Origin: JAHRAW01 sp965249835
GTDB taxonomy: Bacteria; Pseudomonadota; Gammaproteobacteria; Arenicellales; Poriferihabitantaceae
DNA length: 64,000 nucleotides
NCBI GenBank assembly: GCA_965249835.1
Contig: CBDFMY010000003.1
Location: 1,550,001-1,614,000 of the forward strand
Direction: 5' to 3'
In this document: in pieces, positions 43,804-53,175 of the stretch
Layout of the letters: the number at the start of each line of letters is the position of its first letter
Numbering within the stretch: position 1 is the stretch's first letter
Notes under the pieces: model-generated
The model's input: only the letters and a program-made list of their open reading frames with translations
What the model was told of the DNA's origin: nothing
Databases searched by the model: none
Position numbers and translations under genes: made by a program

Positions 43804-44205
43804 ATGAATGAATACAGCGATGCTACTATCGCAATTGGCGGTGCGATTGTTGGATCACTTCTAACTTATAGAGTGTCTATCAGTGTTGTCAAGCGACAAA
43901 ATTTCCACCGTTCTGCTGCGGCTTTTCGCGCAGAATTTGTTAATGAAATCATTAAACTTCGTGAAGCTAGAGAGGATGTATGTTCAATCATCACCCCCGC
44001 TGTAATTGAGCGACAAAAGAAAGCGAAAGTGTGTTTTGAATACTGTTTTTCAAAAGAAAAGCGCAAAAAATTTGATAAAGCGTGGGAACAGTATGAAAAT
44101 AGGCATGTGCGAACAACATCACCAGGGAGTACTGCGAATCGACCAATTGAGTGCGAAAAGGAAGAGAAAAGAATAAACAAATTACTGTCGTTTGCTGAAA
44201 TATAA
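43804..44205 (+). CDS. Small membrane-anchored hypothetical protein
   Basis: I do not recognise this product of about 133 residues from the ATG at 43,804; the frame is open further upstream to 43,717. It has one N-terminal membrane segment (DATIAIGGAIVGSLLTYRVSI) followed by a charged, probably helical cytoplasmic region with several cysteines and lysines (AAAFRAEFVNEIIKLREARED). The layout resembles many small bacterial proteins of unknown role. It lies between the rph/Sel1 junction and a duplicated piece of the dehydrogenase gene. Confidence 0.5.
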   Translation: MNEYSDATIAIGGAIVGSLLTYRVSISVVKRQNFHRSAAAFRAEFVNEIIKLREAREDVCSIITPAVIERQKKAKVCFEYCFSKEKRKKFDKAWEQYENRHVRTTSPGSTANRPIECEKEEKRINKLLSFAEI

Positions 44206-44238
44206 ATCATATTCACTTACCATGAAAGAAAACAAATT

Positions 44239-44282
44239 ATGACCAAAAACACTCCCATCCCAATCCAAAGTAGTAGTCATTC
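44239..44282 (+). repeat. Partial copy of the 5' end of the downstream dehydrogenase gene
   Basis: The sequence from ATGACC through CCCAATCCAAAGTAGTAGTC closely matches the first 45 bases of the dehydrogenase gene at 44,800 (ATGAACACC through CCCAATCCAAAGTAGTCGTC), with a 3-base length difference. After this the similarity stops in a short element, ATTCCCGCAAAAGCGGAATC, which is an inverted repeat. The copy looks like the old gene start, left behind when the 44,336-44,803 gene was inserted. Confidence 0.75.
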
Positions 44283-44335
44283 CCGCAAAAGCGGAATCCA
44301 CATAGTCAGTATGAGACGCAAAGGGAGAGTGTGAA

Positions 44336-44803
44336 ATGGACGCAGAAGAAAGACACTATCAGGAAAAGCGCAACACTAAAAAAAGACACCGTGACGCGTT
44401 TGTAAGATGGCAAGAGACGAGCATGAAGCAGATGTCATATGTCAATTATCTTATTTTGACCTTGTCCTTGGCGATAATAGGTTTCGCGGTATCGTTGATG
44501 TTTGAAGATGAATTTGATGTAGAAGACATTTCTCTTCACCTATATAAATCGGCATTAATACTTTTGTCAGTATCTATTGTTGTCGGCATTATTTGTGCGA
44601 TATTTCGGTTGAAAGATTTTCGAACAACAGAAAAAATAACGAGACAAAAACAGAAAGGCGCTGGTCACAATGATCTAAAGGAACTGCGCGCCTGTGCCGA
44701 GTGTCTCGGAAAAGGTTCTTGGTTTTTTCTCTGGTGGCAAGTTAGGTTTTTCTTATCAGGTTTTATTTTATTAATGTTCGCAATAGGATTATCTTGGCTA
44801 TGA
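44336..44803 (+). CDS. Hypothetical membrane protein with three to four helices
   Basis: The 155-residue protein is not recognised. It has a charged N-terminus (MDAEERHYQEKRNTKKRHRDAF), hydrophobic segments at about residues 36-54, 68-86 and 130-153, and a basic loop between them. The last four bases overlap the ATG of the following dehydrogenase gene (ATGA). AGGGAGAG precedes the start codon. It lies between two copies of the dehydrogenase 5' end, so it is probably an inserted gene that now couples to the dehydrogenase. Confidence 0.55.
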   Translation: MDAEERHYQEKRNTKKRHRDAFVRWQETSMKQMSYVNYLILTLSLAIIGFAVSLMFEDEFDVEDISLHLYKSALILLSVSIVVGIICAIFRLKDFRTTEKITRQKQKGAGHNDLKELRACAECLGKGSWFFLWWQVRFFLSGFILLMFAIGLSWL

Positions 44804-47271
44804 ACACCAAAAAACTCCCGGCCCAATCCAAAGTAGTCGTCATCGGCGGCGGGGTGATGGGTGCCGGTTTGTTGTATCACCTTGCCGAGGAAGGCTGGAA
44901 GGATTGCTTGCTGATTGAAAAGGGCGAGTTGACTTCCGGTTCCACCTGGCATGCGGCCGGGCAATGTCCGAACTTTATCGCCGATTACAACATGGCGAAA
45001 ATTCATGATTACGGCGTGCGCTTGTATCCGAAACTGGAAGAACTAACCGGGCAATATGTCAGTTGGCACGGTTGCGGCGGCATTCGTTTTGCGCTGACGC
45101 CGGCGGAAGTGGAATGGTTTGACCGCGTTGCCGCCGTGGGCAAACTCATCGGTTTTGATTGCGAGATTATCGACCCGGCGAAAATCCGCCAGTTGAATCC
45201 GCTGGTGCAAACCGACGGCGTGCTGGCCGGCGCGTGGACCATGCACGACGGACATGTCGATCCGGCCGGCGTGTGCAACGCCATGGCCAAAGGTGCGCGG
45301 CAGATGGGCGCGAGCATCGTCACCAACACACGCGTCACCGACATCAATCGACGTGCGTCCGGTGAATGGGAGGTGGTGACCGAAACGGATGGCGTGACCG
45401 GCAACGTGGTGTGCGAGATGGTGGTCAACGCCGCCGGTTGTTATGCCCGACAGGTGAGTCAGATGGTTGGCACCGACATCCCCATCACCAACATGAAGCA
45501 CACTTATATCGTCACCGACACGGTGCCGGAATTTGCCGAACGCGATGAGGAAATGATGGTCATGCGCGACCCCTATCCGTCGGCGTATTATCGGCAGGAA
45601 CAAAAATCTGCGCTGATTGGAATTTACGAGACCGCCAACTCCGAAGAATGTTGGACGCATCGCGGCGGCTTGCCCGAATGGGATTCGCAGAACGAATTGT
45701 TTGATGCTGATTTCGAAAACCTGACGCCGTATATCGAGCGCGTCATGGAGCGTATGCCGGCGTGGGCCGAACTCGGCATCAAGCGCGTGGTGTGCGGTGC
45801 CATTCCACACACGCCCGATGCCAATCCGTTGCTTGGCCCGGCGGCGGGTTTGCACAACTACTGGCATTGCAACGGCGCATCCATCGGCATCGCCGCCGCT
45901 GCCGGTGCCGGGAAATATCTTGCCCAGTGGATGGTGCACGGCGACTCGGAAATCAACATGGCCGGCATCGACCCGAGACGTTTCGGGCAATACGCGCCCG
46001 GCGATTACACCAAAGCAAAATCGCATCAGGACTACGAGCACATGTATGTTTTGCATCTGCCCGGCGAGGAGCGTCCGGCTTCGCGCAAGCAACGCATCAC
46101 GCCGTTATATGATGTGTTGCAATCGCGTGGTGCGGTGTATACCGAAGCCAACGGCTGGGAGCGTCCGAAATGGTTTTCCCTCGATGGACGAGTGGAGGAA
46201 ACCGGCTTTCGACACAACAACATTTTTGAAGTGGTCGCCGAAGAATGTCGCGCCGTGCGTGAACGCGTTGGCGTGTTGGATCTTTCCAGTTTCGCCAAAT
46301 ATGAAGTCAGTGGTGCGGACGCGCAATCGTATTTGAATCGCATCAGCGCCAATCGAATGCCAAGCCGAGACGGCGGCATCGCGCTCACGCATTACCTGTC
46401 GCCGCTCGGTCGCATCATCGGCGAATCCACAGTCACGCGCTTGCGCGAAGATTTGTTTTACCTTCTCTCCGGCGCCGGCGCCGAAGACCGCGACTTTGAC
46501 ACCTTGCGCGAAAACGTGCGCGATGCGGAACAGGTAACCGTTACCAACATCACCGACGACTGGGGTGTGTTGGTGGTTGCCGGGCCAAAATCCCGCGACA
46601 CGCTGGCGGGCTTGACCGATACCGACTTAAACAACGCGGCGTTTCGTTGGTTGAGTGCGCAGGAAATTCAGGTCGCCGGCATTCCGCTGCGAGCATTGCG
46701 AGTTAACTATGTCGGCGAACTCGGCTGGGAATTGCATTGCCCGATGGCGCAACTGGCGGAGTTATACGAAGCGGTTTGGACTGCCGGCGAGCCGCACGGC
46801 ATCGCTAATTTCGGTGTATACGCGGTGAACTCGTTGCGAATGGAAAAAGCGTATAAGGGTTGGGGCGCGGAACTCACCAATGAAATCACGCCGGTGGAAG
46901 CGGACATCGAACGCTTCTTCGCCGAAGGCAAAGATGACTTCATCGGCAAACGCGCCACTCTCGCGGTGCGCGGAAAAAACATTGCGCAAAAACTCGTGTA
47001 TCTCGTGGTTGAATCCGGCAACAGCGACATCGTCGGCGGTGAACCGGTGTTTATAAGCGGGGATGAAGAAACCTCAATTGGCCCGATAGGTGTTACTACC
47101 TCCGGCGGCTATGGCCACATCACCAAAACGAGCCTCGGCTTTGCTTATGTTGATGCCGCGCATGCCGCACCCGGAACTCAACTTGCGGTGGAACTGCTTG
47201 GCGAACTACGCACGGCAACGGTGGCCGCCGAAGCGGTTTGGGATGCGAAGAATCAACGGTTGCGTGGTTGA
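44800..47271 (+). CDS. Dimethylglycine/sarcosine dehydrogenase-like FAD protein
   Basis: The 823-residue protein has two parts. The N-terminal FAD/DAO oxidoreductase domain (about residues 10-400) starts with VVVIGGGVMGAGLLYHLAEEG and LTSGSTWHAAGQCPN; the histidine in STWHAAG is where related dehydrogenases attach FAD covalently. The C-terminal half (about 430-820) is an aminomethyltransferase (GcvT)-like folate domain with LDLSSFAKYEVSGADAQSYL and YVGELGWELHCP. Enzymes of this type remove N-methyl groups from dimethylglycine or sarcosine and pass the carbon to tetrahydrofolate. Substrate is not certain. ATG at 44,800 is used; it overlaps the preceding gene by 4 bp. Two MttB-like genes in the window supply a possible upstream step. 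Confidence 0.9.
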   Translation: MNTKKLPAQSKVVVIGGGVMGAGLLYHLAEEGWKDCLLIEKGELTSGSTWHAAGQCPNFIADYNMAKIHDYGVRLYPKLEELTGQYVSWHGCGGIRFALTPAEVEWFDRVAAVGKLIGFDCEIIDPAKIRQLNPLVQTDGVLAGAWTMHDGHVDPAGVCNAMAKGARQMGASIVTNTRVTDINRRASGEWEVVTETDGVTGNVVCEMVVNAAGCYARQVSQMVGTDIPITNMKHTYIVTDTVPEFAERDEEMMVMRDPYPSAYYRQEQKSALIGIYETANSEECWTHRGGLPEWDSQNELFDADFENLTPYIERVMERMPAWAELGIKRVVCGAIPHTPDANPLLGPAAGLHNYWHCNGASIGIAAAAGAGKYLAQWMVHGDSEINMAGIDPRRFGQYAPGDYTKAKSHQDYEHMYVLHLPGEERPASRKQRITPLYDVLQSRGAVYTEANGWERPKWFSLDGRVEETGFRHNNIFEVVAEECRAVRERVGVLDLSSFAKYEVSGADAQSYLNRISANRMPSRDGGIALTHYLSPLGRIIGESTVTRLREDLFYLLSGAGAEDRDFDTLRENVRDAEQVTVTNITDDWGVLVVAGPKSRDTLAGLTDTDLNNAAFRWLSAQEIQVAGIPLRALRVNYVGELGWELHCPMAQLAELYEAVWTAGEPHGIANFGVYAVNSLRMEKAYKGWGAELTNEITPVEADIERFFAEGKDDFIGKRATLAVRGKNIAQKLVYLVVESGNSDIVGGEPVFISGDEETSIGPIGVTTSGGYGHITKTSLGFAYVDAAHAAPGTQLAVELLGELRTATVAAEAVWDAKNQRLRG

Positions 47272-47666
47272 TTTGCGCTACGCGTGATGCCACTAACAGT
47301 CTGGAAAATCTGGACAACACTCTTTTCGTCTCGTCATTCTGGATCGAAATAGCGGCGGCAAAGCCGCCGCTATTGCGCGGCTACGCCGCGTCTGGATTCC
47401 CGCCTGCCGGCGAGAATGACGAATGATAGGTAATACTGAACCGAGAGGACAAAGGCGCGTTGAGAAGCCAAAGTAACCGAGAAAAACTGTCAGCGAAATA
47501 GGGAACATATACAATTGCGCGCCGCATATTTTGTATTGGGCAAGGCGCGCAAGGCGCGCAAGGCGCGAGGGAGAGAGCAATACATTAAGTATGTGAGCGA
47601 CCGAGCACCGTAGCGCAACACTACACAGCAAAACGACCATGGCGGAAAATAGGCAAGCGCAATTCG
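47272..47666. repeat. Block of dispersed repeats between genes
   Basis: No gene is seen. Parts are AGCGGCGGCAAAGCCGCCGC and ATTCCCGCCTGCCGGCGAG at about 47,350-47,420, the CAGCGAAATAG to ACAATTG element at 47,491-47,517, and a copy of the main dispersed repeat at 47,511-47,666, including ATACATTAAGTATGTGAGCG. The copy carries a small tandem repeat, GGCGCGCAA. Confidence 0.8.
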
Positions 47667-48482
47667 TCATCCAATCTCCGCGTAACCCCGTTCCAGCGCA
47701 AATTTTTCCAACGCGAGGATGGAATCATAATCCGTGGTCGTTACTTGCCGGAAGCCACGCAGTGTTAATGTATTGCGGTGTTTTTCATCCAGACATCGCA
47801 AACATTCATTAAGCGCATCGGTAATGGCAGGATGATCATTTTCAAACACGCCGACTGGTGCGACGAACGGCGGGGCGGTGGTGTGCGCCGACTGGCCGAT
47901 GATGCGAATACTTTTTTGCCAAGCCGGTTGCGTGGAGATTGCAAAGGAAAATGTGGCCGCATCAATCGCGGCAAGTTGCGCATGTCCACTCGCGACCAAA
48001 TCAATGCTTTGTTGATGCGAGCCGCTCATTAGCACTTCCGCGAAAAATTTTTCCCCGCCGCACAGTTCGGCGACTGCATGACGCAATACATTCATTCCGC
48101 TGTTGGAACCTGCGCTATTCACCGCCACGGATTTGCCGTGCGCCGATGCGAGGTCGGTTACTGCGCTGTCCGCGGATGTGATGAACCAACTGGAATATTG
48201 CGCGCCCTCGCAACCGTCCACGGCGAACAATGGCACGCAAACCGGTCGATGAGTCGCAGCCCATTTTTTCAAATAGGGATAGCCGCAAACTTGACCGAGT
48301 AGCAGTGCCGGGTCGCGATAAGTTTCGTCGTCGGTGCGGAACACCAGATTGAATTGGTCATCACCGCATCCGTCCAGGAATTTCGGTAGCGAGGAAAACA
48401 ACGCGCGCCAGGCGTTTTGCAACGCCGGTGTGGAAGCATACATGCCGCATGTCACCAGCCACTCCCGGGTTGACGCGCTCAC
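47667..48482 (-). CDS. PhnD/SsuA-like substrate-binding protein without signal peptide
   Basis: The roughly 271-residue product belongs to the PhnD-like periplasmic-binding fold. Landmarks are FNLVFRTDDETYRDPALLLGQVCGYPYLKKW near the N-terminus, GKSVAVNSAGSNSGMNVLRH in the middle, and IDAATFSFAI followed by APPFVAPVGV. It lacks a signal peptide and no permease or ATPase is adjacent, so an orphan cytoplasmic or sensor role is possible. The GTG start at 48,482 overlaps the stop codon of the desaturase gene by 4 bp, which suggests coupling. A longer upstream open frame runs inside the desaturase gene and is not chosen. Confidence 0.75.
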   Translation of the reverse strand: MSASTREWLVTCGMYASTPALQNAWRALFSSLPKFLDGCGDDQFNLVFRTDDETYRDPALLLGQVCGYPYLKKWAATHRPVCVPLFAVDGCEGAQYSSWFITSADSAVTDLASAHGKSVAVNSAGSNSGMNVLRHAVAELCGGEKFFAEVLMSGSHQQSIDLVASGHAQLAAIDAATFSFAISTQPAWQKSIRIIGQSAHTTAPPFVAPVGVFENDHPAITDALNECLRCLDEKHRNTLTLRGFRQVTTTDYDSILALEKFALERGYAEIG

Positions 48483-49429
48483 TGTTGCCGTGCCCGGTCT
48501 TGTTCCTGCGCGGCGGCAAAAGGATGCATCGGAGCGGCCACCGGATTGAACAAATATTTCAGCCACGCGAGGTAACCGCGATAATGGAAATCTCCGTTGC
48601 GCTCAAGATAGCGCACGCGACCGCGCCGGAATTCTCGTGGCAATTGATACCACGGCATAGCCGGATGGTCGTGATGCACCGCGTGATAATTATTGTTCAG
48701 GTATAACAGTCGCAACGGCAAACACGATTCCATAATCACCGAGCGTTGCGCCACCACCGGATGCGGGCGATGTTCAAAATAGGAACGCACCAACAACAGC
48801 GAGTGCGACAGGTAGGCGATCAGCAGATACTGCCAGATTGGAACTTGAAACCATCGCTGGGCGAGAATCACGATGGCGCAAGCCAGCGCAAAATGAATCA
48901 AATACAACTTCATTCTTTGCCGGCGCCGGGCGCGAAAGTCGCGCACGAGTTGCGTGAGCAGGCGAACAAACGCAATGCCGGGACCCAGCACCAATCGTCC
49001 GGCAAGCGTCATGTTGATTCGTGCCAGTGCGCGGGCGATTGTGCCTTGGTTGCGCCACGCCACCGGGTCGGCAAAAAAACTTTCCGGGTCGAGTCCGGGC
49101 AGGGTGATGTGGTCGTTGCGATGATGGCGCAAGTGCGTTTCCTTGTAGGTAAAATACGGCACCAGTAGCGGTAGCGGCAGTTGCGCCAGCAAATCATTCA
49201 GCCAGATGATGCGAGTGGGGTGACCGTGCAGGATTTCGTGGCACATCGAACTGTGCCAGGTCAGAGTCAGCGCCAGCAACGGTGCCGCCACCGCCGCACC
49301 GAGAGTTTGATAATGAACCAGCACAGCCAACCACACCGCGTGAACCAGAAAAATCACCAGCCAGGTGGGCCATTCAGCGGTTTGCGCAATCGGGTTTGCA
49401 CTGGTTTGTGGCGGGGCGACAGGAGTCAT
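48479..49429 (-). CDS. Membrane fatty acid desaturase-family protein
   Basis: The 316-residue membrane protein has the three histidine clusters of di-iron desaturases: CHEILHGHPTR, HLRHHRNDH and NYHAVHHDHPAMPWYQL. Hydrophobic helices lie between them (WLVIFLVHAVWLAVLVHYQ and others). Such enzymes introduce double bonds or hydroxyl groups into lipids or carotenoids; the exact substrate is unknown. The ATG at 49,429 is preceded by no strong ribosome binding site. The gene ends in a 4-bp overlap with the PhnD-like gene. Confidence 0.82.
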   Translation of the reverse strand: MTPVAPPQTSANPIAQTAEWPTWLVIFLVHAVWLAVLVHYQTLGAAVAAPLLALTLTWHSSMCHEILHGHPTRIIWLNDLLAQLPLPLLVPYFTYKETHLRHHRNDHITLPGLDPESFFADPVAWRNQGTIARALARINMTLAGRLVLGPGIAFVRLLTQLVRDFRARRRQRMKLYLIHFALACAIVILAQRWFQVPIWQYLLIAYLSHSLLLVRSYFEHRPHPVVAQRSVIMESCLPLRLLYLNNNYHAVHHDHPAMPWYQLPREFRRGRVRYLERNGDFHYRGYLAWLKYLFNPVAAPMHPFAAAQEQDRARQQ

Positions 49430-49545
49430 AACGAGTGGTATGGTAGAGGGGTCGCTGTTGATACATAATAAAAATAAGTTTATATTAGTCAACAATAGTT
49501 TCTAAATAAAACACTTTTTCCCAAAAACAGGCATACAATTCAGCC

Positions 49546-51066
49546 ATGGTAAAACGCTCCGGACGCCCCCGAACCAAGCCGCAGTTTTCGCTGACGCAAC
49601 CCCCGGTGCGGCAGATTCGAAATCCATATAAGCCGGTTGAGGTGCTGGACGAAGAGGCACTTGAACTGATTCACGACGGTTCGATGCGCATTCTCGAGAA
49701 CATCGGTTTGCAGATCGTCAATGACGAAGCCCGTGCGCTGATGCTTGAACACGGCGCGACCGTGGACAAGGACACCGGTTATGTGCGCATCCATCGCGAT
49801 GCGTTGATGGAAAAAATCGCCACGGTGCCCAACGAGTTCACCCTGCACGCGCGCAATCCGGCATACAACTCGATTTATGGCGGCAACCACATCAACTTTT
49901 CCATCGTCTCCAGTCCGCCGAATTGTTCCGACCTGGACAACGGTCGTCGCGCCGGAAATTTTGCCGATTACTGCAAGTTTCTAAAACTGGGACAAACTTT
50001 CAACGCGGTTGCCACGCTGTCGGGCTATCCGGTTGAACCCATCGATTTGCCGGTGCATACCCGCCACCTCGACGCTTATCTGGCGTTCATTACCATGACC
50101 GAAAAACCATGGCACGTGTACAGCCTCGGCAACGGCAAAGTGGAAGATGGTTTGGAGATGATTTGCATCGCGCGCGGCATCGACCGCTCGCAACTGTTGC
50201 ACGAGCCAAGCATCAGCACCGTGGTCAATACCAACTCGCCGCTCAAAGTCGACCAATTGATGCTGGACGGCGCCATGCTCATGGCGCGTTATGGCCAGCC
50301 GGTAATCGTAACGCCGTTCACTTTGTCCGGTGCCATGAGCCCGATTACCCTGGCCGGCGCGCTCGCTCAGCAAAACGCCGAGGCGCTGGGGGTCATCGCG
50401 GTTACCCAGATGGTGAATCCCGGCGCGCCGGTGATGTATGGCGGGTTCACTTCCAATGTGGATATGAAAACCGGTGCCCCGGCTTTCGGCACACCGGAAT
50501 ACGCCAAAGCGGTGTTAGCCGGCGGGCAACTGGCGCGGCGTTATGGCATCCCCTACCGCACCTCCAATGTCAACGCATCCAATTGCGTGGATGCTCAGGC
50601 GGCATGGGAATCCGAGATGTCATTGTGGAGCGCGGTGATGGCACACGGCAACATGATCAAGCACAGCGGCGGATGGTTGGAAGGCGGCTTGTGCGCGTCA
50701 TTTGAAAAATTGATCATTGATATGGAGATGGTGCAAATGATGGCTGAGACATTGCGGCCCATTGAAGTCAATGAAAAAACCCTGGCGTTGGACACCATTC
50801 GTGAAGTCGGTGCCGGCGGACATTTTTTCGGCACCGCCCACACCATCGAACGTTATCACGATGCATTTTATGCACCGATCGTCTCCGACTGGAGCAACTT
50901 TGAAACTTGGCAGGAAAACGGCGAAAAAACGGCGACCATGCGCGCCAACACGTTATACAAGGAAATCCTTGAACATTATGAGCCGCCGCCACTCGACCCC
51001 GGCATCCGCGAACAGTTGGAAGGTTATGTTGCCAAACGTCGCGAAGAAATTAAACCCGACTGGTGA
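49546..51066 (+). CDS. MttB-family (trimethylamine methyltransferase-like) protein
   Basis: This is the second MttB-superfamily gene, 506 residues. Landmarks are ELIHDGSMRILENIGLQIVNDEA, then NTNSPLKVDQLMLDGAMLMARYGQPVIVTPFTLSGAMSPITLAGALAQQNAE, GGQLARRYGIPYRTSNVNASN, and GAGGHFFGTAHTIERYHDAFYAP near the end. The frame has no internal TAG, so it is a non-pyrrolysine member. It differs clearly from the copy at 36.2 kb, so the two probably act on different substrates. Its stop overlaps the GTG start of the following regulator (GTGA), which suggests that the two are co-expressed. Confidence 0.9.
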   Translation: MVKRSGRPRTKPQFSLTQPPVRQIRNPYKPVEVLDEEALELIHDGSMRILENIGLQIVNDEARALMLEHGATVDKDTGYVRIHRDALMEKIATVPNEFTLHARNPAYNSIYGGNHINFSIVSSPPNCSDLDNGRRAGNFADYCKFLKLGQTFNAVATLSGYPVEPIDLPVHTRHLDAYLAFITMTEKPWHVYSLGNGKVEDGLEMICIARGIDRSQLLHEPSISTVVNTNSPLKVDQLMLDGAMLMARYGQPVIVTPFTLSGAMSPITLAGALAQQNAEALGVIAVTQMVNPGAPVMYGGFTSNVDMKTGAPAFGTPEYAKAVLAGGQLARRYGIPYRTSNVNASNCVDAQAAWESEMSLWSAVMAHGNMIKHSGGWLEGGLCASFEKLIIDMEMVQMMAETLRPIEVNEKTLALDTIREVGAGGHFFGTAHTIERYHDAFYAPIVSDWSNFETWQENGEKTATMRANTLYKEILEHYEPPPLDPGIREQLEGYVAKRREEIKPDW

Positions 51067-51911
51067 AATACGAACAACGCGTCATGCAGTTTCGCGAGCG
51101 GCTTCGCGATGTGATCGAGCAAAGCAACCTGAATCATTCGCGCTTTGCTCGCTCCATCAGAGTGGATCGCTCAACGCTATCGCAGTTGTTGTCGCCGACC
51201 AGTTTGCGTTTACCGCGCGCCGATACCCTGGCCGCCATCGCCGAAAAATATCAGACCAGCACCGACTGGTTGTTGGGCTTAACGCATGAAGGACCGGTCG
51301 CCGCGCAACTGGTAACCGGGCCGCTTGAGTTTGAAGATTTTTCCGGCACCTCGGTCAATGAAAAAATTATCAGTTGGCATCGTGAAGCCGACGAACAGAA
51401 GGTTCGACATGTGCCGGCCACGCTACCGGATTTACTCAAGACCAAAGAGGTCGTCGAGTATGAATATCGTCGTTATGGTGCCGGACCGAGCGAGCAGAGC
51501 ATCCACGATACCCATGTGTTGTTGTTGCAGCAACGCCGCGAAGAATCGGAGATGGAGGTGTGTCAGGCGATTCAAGACCTGCGCGGTTTTGCACGCGGCG
51601 AAGGCATTTGGAGCAACCTGCCGCACGCGGTTCGAGTCGCGCAGTTGGAACACATCATTGAATTGCTGGAAGAATTGTATCCGCGATTTCGCTGGTTTTT
51701 ATTTGATGGCCGCGAAGTTCACTCGGCCGCGTTCACGATTTTCGGAACATTTCGCGCCGTGGTATTCGTCGGTCAGGCATACCTCGTGCTCAACAGCCGC
51801 GAACACATCCGCCTGTTTTCGAGACGCTTTGACGAATTGATTCGCAGTGCCACGGTGCAGCCGATTGAGGTTGCCGAGTATATTCGCAAACTGCCATCCA
51901 GCGATTGCTAA
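51063..51911 (+). CDS. XRE-family regulator coupled to mttB-like 2
   Basis: The 282-residue protein has an N-terminal XRE helix-turn-helix (FRERLRDVIEQSNLNHSRFARSIRVDRSTLSQLLS, then RADTLAAIAEKYQTSTDWLLGL, residues about 10-75). A C-terminal domain follows that I do not recognise (about 120-280), with RFRWFLFDGREVHSAAFTIFG. The GTG start overlaps the MttB-like stop by 4 bp. I infer that it regulates methylated-amine genes, perhaps sensing the substrate through the C-terminal part. Confidence 0.8.
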   Translation: MKYEQRVMQFRERLRDVIEQSNLNHSRFARSIRVDRSTLSQLLSPTSLRLPRADTLAAIAEKYQTSTDWLLGLTHEGPVAAQLVTGPLEFEDFSGTSVNEKIISWHREADEQKVRHVPATLPDLLKTKEVVEYEYRRYGAGPSEQSIHDTHVLLLQQRREESEMEVCQAIQDLRGFARGEGIWSNLPHAVRVAQLEHIIELLEELYPRFRWFLFDGREVHSAAFTIFGTFRAVVFVGQAYLVLNSREHIRLFSRRFDELIRSATVQPIEVAEYIRKLPSSDC

Positions 51912-53175
51912 GAACATTGCGCTTGCCTTTGCGCTTGCCTTTTGCGCGTATCATCCCTGATACGCGCCCTTCGGGCTCGCTTCGCTCGCGAAAAATCGCT
52001 CCCGGCGATTTTTTCGTCGCCATGGTCGTTTTGCCGTGTAGTGTTGCGCTTCGTCGCGTTGTCACTTACTTACTGTAAGCGCGCTCCACCGCTCCTTGCG
52101 CGCCTTGCCTGACGAAAAATATGCGGCGCGCAATGTTTATTCGTAATTAATGAGTCCGGTGAAACTGGCTTTTTTCTCAATGTGCTTTGTCTTCTCAACG
52201 CGCATTTGTCTTTTCAATTTACTGTTACCCCCCACCCCGTCATTCTCGCCGGCAGGCGGGAATCCAGGTGGCGGCGCAAGCCGCCCGGTGCGTCACGCTT
52301 GCGTAATGATACTAATAGTCCGGCATATCAGGTTTTTTTCTCAATGTGCTTTGGCGTCTCGACGCGCCTTTGTCCTTTCAGTTCACTAATACCTTTCATT
52401 CGTCATTCTCGCCGGCAGGCGGGAATCCAGAGTGGCGGCGCAAGCCGCCTGGTGAGTATCCCAACGCGTGACAATACTAAGAGCCCGGCGTACAGGGCTT
52501 TTTTTTCTCAATGTGCTTTGGCGTCTCGACGCGCTATTGTCCTATCAGTTCACTAATACCTTTCATTCGTCATTGCCCGGCTTGTTCCGGGCAATCCAGT
52601 TAAAAAAATCAGCGGCGTTAGCCGCTATCCTTAATGGCGGCGAAGCCGCCGCCATTGCGCGGCTTCGCCGCGGTTGTGTCACGCTTCGCGTGACGACATA
52701 TTTTAACTGGATTCCCGCTTCGCTCCATTTATTCGTCACATCCGCCTACGGCGGAAATGACGAAACAGGAGCGGCGAGAATGACGAATGGTAGGTAATAG
52801 CAAATTGGGATGTAATGATTTCTTTGAGAAGACAAAGTAACCGAGAATAAGACGAATACTAATTCTTTCGTTGTCACACCCACAAGAAGCGTTGCCATTT
52901 ACTCTATTCTCCGAATCACCAGAGCATGCAGGGACGCATGCCCGTGGCGCGTGAAAAACAGGGATGTTTTTCCCGTGCCACAAGGGGGGTACGGGGGGAT
53001 TCCCCCCGCAAAGCGCGAGCACGCGCAAGCGAACCTTCGCATATCAGCCAGGCTACTCGGCGGCGTAAGCCGCCGCCGATGCCCTTCGCACACCATTGCG
53101 GCGTTAGCCGCAACCATTACCGGCGGGTAAAGCCGCCGCCGATGCCCTTCGCACACCACTGTCATTTGCGGTGAA
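51912..53175. repeat. 1.26-kb block of dispersed and tandem repeats
   Basis: No gene is seen. It holds the hairpin chain starting GCGCGTATCATCCCTGAT (about 51,945-52,018) and a copy of the main dispersed repeat (about 52,019-52,140). A unit of about 165 bp, marked by CTCAATGTGCTTTG at 52,176, 52,340 and 52,507, is present nearly three times. After that come several inverted repeats (GCGGCGAAGCCGCC, GTCACGCTTCGCGTGAC). A GCCGCCGCCGATGCCCTTCG element occurs twice between 53,060 and 53,160. Confidence 0.85.

Noticed and set aside
47667..48566. A longer start (299 residues) for the PhnD-like protein
   Set aside because: The extra N-terminus lies inside the desaturase gene and looks like its shadow. 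The GTG in a 4-bp overlap with the desaturase stop is the better start.
36205..51066. Pyrrolysine use by the MttB-like genes
   Set aside because: Neither gene has an internal in-frame TAG, and both have lengths typical of non-pyrrolysine members.
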